Source: Roseburia sp. 499 (GTDB taxonomy: Bacteria > Bacillota > Clostridia > Lachnospirales > Lachnospiraceae). Taken from it: DNA of 64,000 bases. Of this stretch, positions 35,340-43,953 are shown piece after piece. Positions within the stretch are counted from its first letter, which is position 1; every line of letters starts with the position of its first letter. A model generated the notes under the pieces. It was given only the letters and a program-made list of their open reading frames with translations. It did not search any database and was not told the origin of the DNA. The DNA lies in NCBI RefSeq assembly GCF_001940225.2, contig NZ_CP135164.1:2790001-2854000 (forward strand), written 5' to 3'. Position numbers and translations under genes: made by a program.

Positions 35340-36380
35340 TTATTTATCTGGTTTTCCCAGTTCCGCAGGAGTGTGACGTTCTCCGCAACTGTCATCCGCG
35401 CAGAAGTAGTAGTCGATGTACTGTTCGGTAACAGCGTCGTGATGAACGGTTTCTGTTACGGTTTTCTGCACGGGGACCATGTCGTTGTGACACCCCATGA
35501 TACCGTTCCATCGCATCCATTCTCCAAATGACATTGTTGCGGAGTCAGGGTCATTTCTGTACGCAATGGTCAAGTCTTTGTTCGTACCGTTTTCGAATGT
35601 GTGTTCTTCATATTCCGTAACGGTTTTTGTTACTTCTTCGTCGTATGCTTCTTTCACAACCCTTGTTGCATAGTGTGGCATCCACTGATGTTCGTGGGTT
35701 GGCTGAGCAGGTGCTGGGGTTGGAGTTGTTGGCATAATGAAGGAACCTATTAAATGTCCATCAGTTGTGTCCATATTATAATAAGTCACTCCGTCTGTGA
35801 TAAGTCCTCTGGCTACCATTCCATTCCAATGATAGAATACCACTCTTCCCCACGGGTCGTAGGAGAATCCGTTATTCATAAGTGTGCCGTTCCAGTTGGC
35901 GTAACCGTAGTCCATTCCATTGGCGAACTGAAACCAGCCGTTCTGCTCCATTGCCCCGTTGGCGTTTAAATAATATACGTTATCTCCTACGAAGGTAATC
36001 TGGTCTTTGTAAAGATATCCGTTGGAATCAAAGTAACAGGTGTAACCTACACTTGGACAATACTGGAAGTTCGTGAATACTTCATGTCCGTAAGAATCCA
36101 GATAGATGATGTGTTCTCCGTCCGGATGGTAAGTGAGTTTATCCTTCATCGGAGTTCCGTCTGCCTGCAGGTAATAGGTATATGCTCCGTCGAAGAAGAA
36201 GGCATCTGTTACTAAGGTTCCGTTTGGCAGTGTGTAATGAGTTCCGTCCCAGTTCCCGCCCACTTTTGTGATATCGTAGTGTGGGACTGTTCTGCCACCT
36301 TCTGCTGCGTATGTCTGTGTTGTCATTCCTGTAAATAGCAACGTGACGCTTAATATAACTGTTAGTATTTTTCTTTTCAT
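35340..36380 (-). CDS. Surface paralogue 3: cell-wall-repeat protein with a distinct cassette
   Basis: About 346 residues. The signal peptide and repeats are nearly identical to paralogue 1, but the C-terminal segment is different: 'EEHTFENGTNKDLTIAYR' and 'MSFGEWMRWNGIMGCHND' replace the corresponding part, before the constant 'VTEQYIDYYFCADDSCG' tail returns. The ATG at 36378-36380 follows GAGGG; an upstream in-frame ATG is less likely. It lies downstream of a BspA-like LRR gene in the same direction. Confidence 0.85.
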   Translation of the reverse strand: MKRKILTVILSVTLLFTGMTTQTYAAEGGRTVPHYDITKVGGNWDGTHYTLPNGTLVTDAFFFDGAYTYYLQADGTPMKDKLTYHPDGEHIIYLDSYGHEVFTNFQYCPSVGYTCYFDSNGYLYKDQITFVGDNVYYLNANGAMEQNGWFQFANGMDYGYANWNGTLMNNGFSYDPWGRVVFYHWNGMVARGLITDGVTYYNMDTTDGHLIGSFIMPTTPTPAPAQPTHEHQWMPHYATRVVKEAYDEEVTKTVTEYEEHTFENGTNKDLTIAYRNDPDSATMSFGEWMRWNGIMGCHNDMVPVQKTVTETVHHDAVTEQYIDYYFCADDSCGERHTPAELGKPDK

Positions 36381-36454
36381 AACGATTCCCTCTTCAGTCA
36401 CGGTGCTTCAATAGCACCGTAACTGTTATATATAACTTTTATATTCTATAACTA

Positions 36455-37774
36455 TTATTCTGCGTTCGTAAATCCATAGCACTGCTGATCCACCAAATTA
36501 CCTGATGCATCATACAAATTAAACAATGTCCAATAATATCCCGGTACCGGTTTCCAGGTTGTCCACAAGGTTGTATCCTGGGTTCCACACTTTCCTGTGC
36601 TATAAATCCATGCGTCTTTTCCTTGCATATACAAATTACAATCCAAAATCTGCATTTCGTAATAATATCCCGGATTATTAAAACTCTGGATACCAATCAG
36701 ATAGCCATTTCCATTTGGATCCGGCATCTGACAAATTGCCTTGATTGCATGACGATAATTAACACCAACTGTTGCATTAAATGTTTTTCCTGCACCATCT
36801 TTTACTTCACAGTAAACCAAATAATCTCCACTGGTAGTTGGTCTATAGTGAATTCCATAATCACTTGACCAGTCACTTGCCTGAATCCACTGTCCATTTT
36901 TCACATCATATACTAACCAACGATATAATAATGGTGCAGCATTCGCTCCTTCATTCACAACAGCTCCACCCTCAATCAATCCGTTTTCATACTGCCAGAT
37001 ATAAATTCCTACAGAATCCAGTAATGGAACAAATGGTAATTTATGGCTTTTTGCAAATTTTTCTGCTGGGGATCCAACATAACCATATATGGTTACTGCA
37101 TTACTATCGTAAAAAGCATAATCATAATTAAGAAATAAATTGTATGTAGATTCACACCGGAAAGTTGTCAACGACGGATTACCTCTAAAACAAAATGCCC
37201 CAATACAAGTTACACTTTTGGGTATTGTAATCTCTTTTAAAGATGTGCAGTATTCGAAAGCCCCTGTACCGAGCACTGTTACCGTATCCGGTATCACAAC
37301 AGAGGTAAGTTCACCACAACTAGCAAATGCCGACTGCCCTATTGTAATCAACCCAGTTGGTAATTCTACACTATTAAGAGAATCGCAGTCATAAAAAGCT
37401 TGGTATCTCAAGGACTGTACCTTTGACCCCTGTTCGAATCTCACCGATGTAATGTTGTCATTGTTTTTAAAAGCATTGTCCCCAATTGCAGTCGCTTTTG
37501 CCGGAATCACTATGTCAAATGCATCACCCTGATATCCGACAATTACGGTTCCATTCCATTTAAATCCTGCTTCGTCTACCACTATATCTGCTGCTTTTTC
37601 CTCACTGATTACTTCCATTTCAGTTGTATTTTCTTCAGCTATATCCGTATTTTGCGTTGTTTCCTCCTCAATAACTGACGCTTCATTTGTAGTGGAATCT
37701 TCCGCAGCCATAACCTCTGCCGGAAACGCAGTGAATACAACTGCTGTACATAATAATGCTGCTATTTTCTTCAT
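36455..37774 (-). CDS. Secreted BspA-like leucine-rich-repeat protein
   Basis: About 439 residues with a signal peptide (MKKIAALLCTAVVF...) and a Glu/Thr-rich linker. LRR_5-type repeats follow (about 75-215; 'IGDNAFKNNDNITSVRFEQG', 'LTSVVIPDTVTVLGTGAF'), then a C-terminal beta region of unknown type with many Trp and Tyr. BspA-like LRRs in gut bacteria and protozoa mediate adhesion. The start at 37772-37774 has AAAGGAG in front. It lies inside the surface array and may share its function in attachment. Confidence 0.85.
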   Translation of the reverse strand: MKKIAALLCTAVVFTAFPAEVMAAEDSTTNEASVIEEETTQNTDIAEENTTEMEVISEEKAADIVVDEAGFKWNGTVIVGYQGDAFDIVIPAKATAIGDNAFKNNDNITSVRFEQGSKVQSLRYQAFYDCDSLNSVELPTGLITIGQSAFASCGELTSVVIPDTVTVLGTGAFEYCTSLKEITIPKSVTCIGAFCFRGNPSLTTFRCESTYNLFLNYDYAFYDSNAVTIYGYVGSPAEKFAKSHKLPFVPLLDSVGIYIWQYENGLIEGGAVVNEGANAAPLLYRWLVYDVKNGQWIQASDWSSDYGIHYRPTTSGDYLVYCEVKDGAGKTFNATVGVNYRHAIKAICQMPDPNGNGYLIGIQSFNNPGYYYEMQILDCNLYMQGKDAWIYSTGKCGTQDTTLWTTWKPVPGYYWTLFNLYDASGNLVDQQCYGFTNAE

Positions 37775-37931
37775 AATATTCTCCTTTCCTTTTTCATAAT
37801 TATTCTTTCGCATTTTCTTTCTCATATTGCTCTCCTTTCCTTTCGCTTCACTCAAGGTTCAAAATAGTATATAAAACCTTGAATTTACTAAGTTTCTTTT
37901 TATATTTCATACTACAGCTGTTGTCTACACA

Positions 37932-38039
37932 CTAATAATAGTCGATGTACTCTTCGGTCATTGCATCATTATGCACAATTTCAGTAACTTGTTTTTCGAC
38001 CAAAGCCGTATCGTTGTGTGCACCTTTTTGGGAAATATA
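37932..38039 (-). pseudogene. Orphan C-terminal cassette of a surface paralogue
   Basis: The minus strand reads 'VEKQVTEIVHNDAMTEEY' and ends 'IDYY' with a stop, clearly the end of a surface-paralogue C-terminal domain. It has no start, repeats or signal peptide and lies a few bases after the stop of paralogue 4, in another frame. It may be a remnant of deletion or an unexpressed donor for gene conversion. Confidence 0.75.
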
Positions 38040-38042
38040 CCT

Positions 38043-39080
38043 TTATGGTTCTATTATTTCACCACAATCCAGACAGTAATAGTAGTCAATATATTCTTCT
38101 GTTATTGCATCGTGTTGTATGATTTCCGTTACTGTTTTTGTAACAGGAATTTGAATATGATGAAAATTCCCTTGATAACCCGTTGTTTCAGTTAGGTATA
38201 TGATGTATTCCATGATGTTCGGCAAGTCAGGTCTTTTCATTTGCCACTCTATCGTTAAGTCACGAGAAGGGTCATCATCGTCTATTACATGGTCTTCGTA
38301 TTCTGTCACTGTTTTTGTTACGGTTTCTGTCCACGCTTCCTGTAATACTCTTGTCGCCCAGTGTGCTATTACGTTGTGTACGCATGCTGATGGTGGTGTC
38401 GGCTGAGCCGGCGTTGGAGTTGAATTTGTTGATACGGGGAAGGAACCTATTAAATGCCCGTCTGTCGTATCCATGCTGTAATAGTTTACTCCGTCTGTGA
38501 TGAGTCCTCTGGCTACCATTCCGTTCCAGTGATAGAATACAACTCTTCCCCATGGGTCGTATGAGAATCCGTTGTTCATGAGTGTGCCGTTCCAGTTGGC
38601 GTAACCGTAATCTGCACCATTTGCAAACTGAAACCAGCCGTTTTGCTCCATTGCCCCGTTGGCGTTTAGATAGTATACGTTATCCCCGACGAAGGTAATC
38701 TGGTCTTTGTAGAGATATCCGTTGGAATCAAAGTAACAGGTGTATCCTACACTTGGACAATACTGAAAGTTCGTGAATACTTCATGTCCGTAAGAATCCA
38801 GATAGATGATATGCTCTCCGTCCGGATGGTAAGTAAGTTTATCCTTCATCGGGGTTCCGTCTGCCTGCAGATAGTAGGTATATGCTCCGTCGAAGAAGAA
38901 GGCATCTGTTACTAAGGTTCCGTCTTGCAATGTGTAATGGGTTCCGTCCCAGTTCCCGCCCACTTTTGTAAGGTTATAGTGGGGAACGGTTCTGCCACCT
39001 TCTGCTGCGTGTGTTGGGGTTGTCATTCCTGTGAATAGCAGTGTGATGCTTAATATTATTGTTAATAATTTTCGTTTCAT
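38043..39080 (-). CDS. Surface paralogue 4: most divergent cassette and tail
   Basis: A 345-residue secreted paralogue. The N-terminal repeats match the others, but the C-terminal part is the most divergent: 'EDHVIDDDDPSRDLTIEW', 'IYLTETTGYQGNFHH', and a tail ending 'YYYCLDCGEIIEP' instead of the usual CADDSCGERH tail. The CxxC spacing still suggests metal binding. An orphan cassette follows directly. Promoter and upstream DNA are the same as for paralogue 2. Confidence 0.85.
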   Translation of the reverse strand: MKRKLLTIILSITLLFTGMTTPTHAAEGGRTVPHYNLTKVGGNWDGTHYTLQDGTLVTDAFFFDGAYTYYLQADGTPMKDKLTYHPDGEHIIYLDSYGHEVFTNFQYCPSVGYTCYFDSNGYLYKDQITFVGDNVYYLNANGAMEQNGWFQFANGADYGYANWNGTLMNNGFSYDPWGRVVFYHWNGMVARGLITDGVNYYSMDTTDGHLIGSFPVSTNSTPTPAQPTPPSACVHNVIAHWATRVLQEAWTETVTKTVTEYEDHVIDDDDPSRDLTIEWQMKRPDLPNIMEYIIYLTETTGYQGNFHHIQIPVTKTVTEIIQHDAITEEYIDYYYCLDCGEIIEP

Positions 39081-39149
39081 AAGGATGCTCCCTTCTGCCT
39101 TTTATTTTTCTGACTATCTGGAATTCTCTTCCAATTTCTCTCTGTTTTG

Positions 39150-39178
39150 ATTGTATTAGCAAAGGTTTGATAAATCAA
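39150..39178 (-). promoter_or_regulatory. Promoter of surface paralogue 4
   Basis: Same TTGATT-17-TACAAT arrangement as before paralogue 2, in the duplicated segment. Confidence 0.7.
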
Positions 39179-39241
39179 GTCCTTTTTACTTTGTACCTTC
39201 ATTTTTCCATAACAAAATGCGTCTCTCCATCATACTTCTCC

Positions 39242-39715
39242 CTACCGCTTAACTCTCCCTATTTTCCACATAATAGCAAGTACACTGCCTATGCCGGCAA
39301 TAATGGCTCCAACAATTATCAGATATGGTCCTGCACCAAAACTTCCTATTCCATGAGCCACATTTTTTACCTGGGACATATCAAAAACAGTTATCCCCAC
39401 ACCAAGAACCGCCGGTATTAGACCAAACTTCTGTAAATTCGTAACCGCCAACACAACTGCGGCAATAGCCAATATAATTATAAGAATTCCATCTCCTACG
39501 CCGTCTCCCATACCATTTACATACGAAATGCTCTGGGAACGAACGCTATAGAATGGCATGAAACTGGCAATAAACATAATAGCCGCGCCAATTATAACCA
39601 ATAATTTCGTTTTCTTCCTTTGCTCCATAACATTCTGTTCTGCTCCTGTAACTGCCTGACAGTTGCAGGCTTCTCCTTCTTTCAGTTCTTTTCCACATTT
39701 CATACAATATGACAT
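39242..39715 (-). CDS. Zinc-ribbon membrane protein, copy B
   Basis: Identical at the protein level to the gene at 34632-35105: an N-terminal zinc ribbon with CMKCG and CNC ligands plus four membrane segments. Identity down to the flanking DNA marks it as part of a segmental duplication. Function unknown; possibly a membrane sensor or secretion accessory for the surface array, which is speculative. Confidence 0.8.
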   Translation of the reverse strand: MSYCMKCGKELKEGEACNCQAVTGAEQNVMEQRKKTKLLVIIGAAIMFIASFMPFYSVRSQSISYVNGMGDGVGDGILIIILAIAAVVLAVTNLQKFGLIPAVLGVGITVFDMSQVKNVAHGIGSFGAGPYLIIVGAIIAGIGSVLAIMWKIGRVKR

Positions 39716-39914
39716 TTTTTGTTCCTCCTTGGATATTATTTTTTTGTTTTGTACCTCTATGACAATGTAAGTTTTTAAAAAGTTTTAAAAACTTAAAATT
39801 TTTTTGAAAATTTTATTATACACCTTATTTTTCCATTAAATCATAGCATATTGTGACTATCTCCACAATATTTATTTTTTCGCAACACACATAACAAAAG
39901 TGATACAAAAAATT

Positions 39915-39942
39915 GGACAGCAAGTCCGCAGGCTCACTGTCC
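39915..39942. terminator. GGACAG/CTGTCC terminator after paralogue 5
   Basis: Same hairpin as after the other paralogues, with a T6 run on the minus strand. Confidence 0.65.
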
Positions 39943-39949
39943 GTTCTTC

Positions 39950-41002
39950 TTATTTGTCTGGTTTTCCCAGTTCTGCAGGCGTGTGACGTTCTCCACAACT
40001 GTTGTCCGCGCAGAAGTAGTAGTCGATGTACTGTTCCGTAACGGCTGGATGATGAACGGTTTCTGTGACTTCTTCGTTTTTTGTCACTGTTTGTGTGAAG
40101 CATGCCGTTGGGTATCCGTGATATTGCATCCAACCCATGAAATCGCGACCCGCTGCTACACCTTCTGGTTCGTCCATCCAAGCCTGTGTCAAGTCAAAGG
40201 ATGGGTCCCAGTTTGCGAATAGATGGTCGTAGTCACGTTGCACGGTGTGTGTTACTTCTTCGTCATAGGCTTCCTGTACGACTCTTGTCGCATAGTGCGG
40301 TTGCCACTGATGATTGTGGGTTGGCTGTGTGGGCGTTGGGGTTGGGGTTGTTGGCATAATGAAGGAACCTATCAGGTGTCCGTCGGTTGTGTCCATACTG
40401 TAATAAGTTACTCCGTCTGTGATAAGTCCTCTGGCTACCATCCCATTCCAATGATAGAACACAATTCTTCCCCATGGGTCATAGGAGAATCCGTTATTCA
40501 TAAGACTTCCATCCCAGTTGGCATATCCGTAGTCTGTTCCATTGGCAAACTGGAACCATCCTTCGTTTTCCATTTTTCCATTGGCATTCAGGTAATACAC
40601 CTTATCCCCCACAAAGGTAATCTGGTCTTTGTAGAGATATCCGTTGGAATCAAAGTAACAGGTGTAACCTACACTTGGACAATACTGAAAGTTCGTGAAT
40701 ACTTCATGTCCGTAAGAATCCAGATAGATGATATGCTCTCCGTCCGGATGGTAAGTAAGTTTATCCTTCATCGGGGTTCCGTCTGCCTGCAGATAGTAGG
40801 TATATGCTCCGTCGAAGAAGAAGGCGTCTGTTACTAAGGTTCCGTCTGGCAGTGTGTAATGGGTTCCGTCCCAGTCCCCACCTACTTTTGTAATGTCGTA
40901 GTGCGGGACTGTTCTGCCGCCTTCGGCAGCGTGCGCTGGGGTTGTTATCCCTGTAAATAGCAACGTGATACTTAGCATCATCGTTAATAATTTTCGCTTC
41001 AT
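39950..41002 (-). CDS. Surface paralogue 5: cell-wall-repeat protein with a distinct cassette
   Basis: A 350-residue secreted paralogue. Its cassette is unique: 'DYDHLFANWDPSFDLTQAW', 'GRDFMGWMQYHGYPTACF', followed by the constant tail with one change (CADNSCGERH). One wall repeat also differs ('YYLNANGKMENEGW'), which resembles the repeat of the LRR protein at 43954. The DNA directly before the start codon is identical to that of paralogue 1 and belongs to IS copy 2. Confidence 0.85.
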   Translation of the reverse strand: MKRKLLTMMLSITLLFTGITTPAHAAEGGRTVPHYDITKVGGDWDGTHYTLPDGTLVTDAFFFDGAYTYYLQADGTPMKDKLTYHPDGEHIIYLDSYGHEVFTNFQYCPSVGYTCYFDSNGYLYKDQITFVGDKVYYLNANGKMENEGWFQFANGTDYGYANWDGSLMNNGFSYDPWGRIVFYHWNGMVARGLITDGVTYYSMDTTDGHLIGSFIMPTTPTPTPTQPTHNHQWQPHYATRVVQEAYDEEVTHTVQRDYDHLFANWDPSFDLTQAWMDEPEGVAAGRDFMGWMQYHGYPTACFTQTVTKNEEVTETVHHPAVTEQYIDYYFCADNSCGERHTPAELGKPDK

Positions 41003-41170
41003 ATGTTCTCTCCTTTTCTATTTTGTGTTATTTAGGCGTTTGCGAAACGCCAAAAGCCGCATAAATACAGCATTTTTTGTTGCCAAAATAAAATATCTCC
41101 TCAAGGTTTATGGTAAAATAGAATTGTCGAGAAACTAATCAACCATCCACCTGAAAGGAGATATACTCAT

Positions 41171-42628
41171 ATGATAACACATAAGCAGCTCACTTTGGCA
41201 GAAGTTTTTGAAGATTGTCAAAATAAATTTGACAATGACAAATATCAGTTTCTAATACTTCTTGATGAAGCCATTAACCTTGATGAAATTGTTCCTGTTT
41301 CTTTTGTGTCTCATTTTCACGCTCGTACCGGAAGACCTCGTAAACATCAGCTTTATCCTATGCTGAAAGCTCTTCTGATCCAGCGTATCTTCTCAATCCC
41401 GACTGATATGCTTTTGATTGTCTTTCTCAAGTACTCTCAGGAATTGCGTGATTTCTGTGGATTTGATGTGGTTCCAGATGCCTCAAAATTCACTCGTTTC
41501 AAACAGGATTTTCTTTCGGACTTACAATCAATGTTCGATCACATGGTTGATCTGACTGAACCGATATGCCAAAAGCTGGATTCTGCTCTTGCATCCATGA
41601 CCATCTTCGATACCTCCGGTATAGAGGCCTGGGTCACTGAAAATAATCCCAAATACGCTAACCGTATTATCAAACAGCTGAAAGCCTTTAAAAAATCTCA
41701 TAACCTTGATGATTCTTACGACCCTTATAAGGCTGCTTATGGTTCCATGCCTTCCCATGCTGCCTCTAATCAGGCTATCCAGCAAATGTACATCAATGGG
41801 CATTTCTGTTACGCCTATAAGTTTGGCATTATTACAAATGGACTTGGTATCGTTCGTGACATCACTTTCTATAACAAAGACTTCCTGAATACTCATCCTG
41901 ATATCGTTGTGGAGAAAAAATCGGATTCTCCGGACGAGGATAAGTCGCTCGCTGACTCAAAAGCATTACTTCCTGTTTTGATTGATTTCTTCCAGAAACA
42001 TCCGCTTATTGAACCAAAGACTTTTCTGGGCGATGCAGCCTTTGATACGATTGAAATCTACAAATCTCTTTTTGAAGAAATCGGATTTCAAAAAGCTTTC
42101 ATTCCCCTTAGAGTAAAACTCTCCATGGAAGAAAACGGCTGCACATTCAACGAGAACGGCATTCCCTGTTGCCCTCACGATCCTTCACTCCCAATGAAAA
42201 GAGAAGGAAGTAAATCTCATTTAAAAAGCAAGATTCCAACCATGAAGTTTGTATGCCCCAAAATGAAATGGGAATACAATCCGGCAGATAAATCCAAACG
42301 TCGCGTCTGCCACTGCGATAACCCCTGTACAACTTCTTCCTGCGGACGAATGATCTACATCTATCCGGAGAAAAACCTCCGCGCGTATCCGGGTGTCGAA
42401 CGCGGTTCCGCCGAATGGGATGAAACTTACAAAATCCGAGTCAATGTAGAGAAATCTATCAATCACTTTAAAGATAGTTTCTGTATTGCCGGACGTAAAA
42501 CTCAAAATGAGAAAACGCTCCATGCAGATCTTCTTCTCGCCGGTATTACCCAGCTTGTTACTGTGATGGTTGCTGATAAAATACATAAACACCAGTATCT
42601 TAGAAGTTTGAAACCTCTCATCGCATAG
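41171..42628 (+). CDS. IS transposase, copy 2
   Basis: A 485-residue DDE transposase equal to copy 1 except for a few residues (for example Ser for Leu in 'QDFLSDLQ', Met for Leu in 'FDHMVD', Thr for Ala in 'EAWVTEN'). All catalytic motifs are kept ('TIFDTSGIEAW', 'FLGDAAFDT', 'NVEKSINHFKD'). It is intact, with the SD AAAGGAGATAT, and could act on both copies. Confidence 0.92.
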   Translation: MITHKQLTLAEVFEDCQNKFDNDKYQFLILLDEAINLDEIVPVSFVSHFHARTGRPRKHQLYPMLKALLIQRIFSIPTDMLLIVFLKYSQELRDFCGFDVVPDASKFTRFKQDFLSDLQSMFDHMVDLTEPICQKLDSALASMTIFDTSGIEAWVTENNPKYANRIIKQLKAFKKSHNLDDSYDPYKAAYGSMPSHAASNQAIQQMYINGHFCYAYKFGIITNGLGIVRDITFYNKDFLNTHPDIVVEKKSDSPDEDKSLADSKALLPVLIDFFQKHPLIEPKTFLGDAAFDTIEIYKSLFEEIGFQKAFIPLRVKLSMEENGCTFNENGIPCCPHDPSLPMKREGSKSHLKSKIPTMKFVCPKMKWEYNPADKSKRRVCHCDNPCTTSSCGRMIYIYPEKNLRAYPGVERGSAEWDETYKIRVNVEKSINHFKDSFCIAGRKTQNEKTLHADLLLAGITQLVTVMVADKIHKHQYLRSLKPLIA

Positions 42629-42642
42629 GGCTTACCAATTCC

Positions 42643-42820
42643 ATAAATCCATGGGATTTATTTCGTGTGCCAAAAAATACCTGGTATCCACTTTTCATAC
42701 CAAGAATCCTGCATTGCAGGATTCTATCCTTGTATTCAATCAGGATTGCGAACTTGTTTCGCAATTACCTATTTGTGTTATTGATTTCTTCTTGTATCCG
42801 CCCGAACGGCGGTAGCCGTT
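42643..42820. repeat. Five-hairpin array of IS copy 2
   Basis: Same inverted repeats as at 32789-32966. In the last one AACAGC/GCTGTT of copy 1 has become AACGGC/GCCGTT, a compensatory change that keeps the stem. Confidence 0.8.
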
Positions 42821-42852
42821 GTGCTGATAATCTTAGATACTTGAAAGAAATT

Positions 42853-42880
42853 GGACAGCAAGTCCGCAGGCTCACTGTCC
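42853..42880. terminator. GGACAG/CTGTCC terminator after paralogue 6
   Basis: Same hairpin as after the other paralogues, here directly following the IS right end. Confidence 0.6.
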
Positions 42881-42887
42881 GTTCTTC

Positions 42888-43937
42888 TTATTTGTCTGGT
42901 TTTCCCAGTTCTGCAGGAGTGTGACGTTCTCCGCAACTGTCATCCGCACAGAAGTAGTAGTCGATGTACTGTTCCGTGACTGCTGGGTGATGTACGGTTT
43001 CTGTAACCTGTTTTTCTACGGGTACGACGCCGTTGTGTACACCACAGTCAATTCCTTCATATGCTAACCATTCAGTGAGGGTTCTCCCTGCAGCATAACC
43101 GTCTGGGTCGTTTCTACACATAGCGGTCAAATCTGTGTTATCTTCATTTGAGAAGATATGTTCTTCCCCCACCGTCACGGTCTTCGTTACGGTTTCGTCA
43201 TAGGCTTCCTGTATAACTCTTGTTGTATAGTGTGGTTGCCACTGATGGTTGTGAGTTGGCTGAGTAGGCGTTGGGGTCGGAGTTGTTGGCATAATGAAGG
43301 AACCTGTCAGGTGTCCATCAGTTGTGTCCATACTGTAATAAGTTACTCCGTCTGTGATAAGTCCTCTGGCTACCATTCCGTTCCAGTGATAGAACACAAT
43401 TCTTCCCCATGGGTCATAGGAGAATCCGTTATTCATGAGTGTGCCGTTCCAGTTGGCGTAACCGTAGTCTGCACCGTTTGCAAACTGAAACCAGCCGTTC
43501 TGCTCCATTGCCCCGTTGGCGTTTAAATAATATACGTTATCTCCTACGAAGGTAATCTGGTCTTTGTAAAGATATCCGTTGGAATCAAAGTAACAGGTAT
43601 ATCCTACACTCGGACAATACTGAAAGTTCGTGAATACTTCATGTCCGTAAGAATCCAGATAGATGATGTGTTCTCCGTCCGGATGGTAAGTGAGTTTATC
43701 CTTCATCGGAGTTCCGTCTGCCTGCAGGTAGTAGGTATATGCTCCGTCGAAGAAGAAGGCATCTGTTACTAAGGTTCCGTCTGGCAGTGTGTAATGGGTT
43801 CCGTCCCAGTTCCCGCCTACTTTTGTAAGGTTATAGTGGGGAACGGTTCTTCCACCTTCTGCTGCGTGTGTTGGAATGGTTGTTCCTGTAAATAGTAATG
43901 CAACGCTTAGCATGATTGTCAATAATTTTCGTTTCAT
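42888..43937 (-). CDS. Surface paralogue 6: cell-wall-repeat protein with a distinct cassette
   Basis: A 349-residue secreted paralogue with yet another central cassette ('GEEHIFSNEDNTDLTAMC', 'GRTLTEWLAYEGIDCGVH') between the constant 'EAYDETVTKTVT' and 'VTEQYIDYYFCADDSCG' blocks. It starts 16 bases after the stop of the LRR/wall-repeat gene at 43954, with AAAGGAGAGAAC as SD, so the two form an operon. The shared wall-binding repeat sequence suggests that the array grew from such a parent. Confidence 0.85.
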   Translation of the reverse strand: MKRKLLTIMLSVALLFTGTTIPTHAAEGGRTVPHYNLTKVGGNWDGTHYTLPDGTLVTDAFFFDGAYTYYLQADGTPMKDKLTYHPDGEHIIYLDSYGHEVFTNFQYCPSVGYTCYFDSNGYLYKDQITFVGDNVYYLNANGAMEQNGWFQFANGADYGYANWNGTLMNNGFSYDPWGRIVFYHWNGMVARGLITDGVTYYSMDTTDGHLTGSFIMPTTPTPTPTQPTHNHQWQPHYTTRVIQEAYDETVTKTVTVGEEHIFSNEDNTDLTAMCRNDPDGYAAGRTLTEWLAYEGIDCGVHNGVVPVEKQVTETVHHPAVTEQYIDYYFCADDSCGERHTPAELGKPDK

Positions 43938-43953
43938 CTTGTGTTCTCTCCTT

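Larger units (their letters stand above)
34471..35345. repeat. Segmental duplication, copy A
   Basis: About 870 bases from the start of paralogue 2 through the zinc-ribbon gene, its leader and the terminator of paralogue 3. It recurs at 39081-39955 (offset 4,610) with only a few base changes, mainly in the distal leader near 35230. Confidence 0.9.
39081..39955. repeat. Segmental duplication, copy B
   Basis: Second copy of the segment at 34471-35345, here joining paralogue 4 to paralogue 5 and containing the second zinc-ribbon gene. The near-identity shows a recent duplication or conversion. Confidence 0.9.
41019..42832 (+). mobile_element. IS copy 2
   Basis: Second copy of the IS, in the same orientation as copy 1 and 9,854 bases away. 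It has the same left hairpin and the same five right-end hairpins (42643-42820). The first about 900 bases of the transposase gene hold scattered differences from copy 1, while the rest is nearly identical, suggesting gene conversion. The two copies could recombine and delete the array between them. Confidence 0.75.

Noticed and set aside
30099..43937. Diversity-generating retroelement
   Set aside because: Cassettes differ in length and at all base types, and no reverse transcriptase or template repeat was seen.
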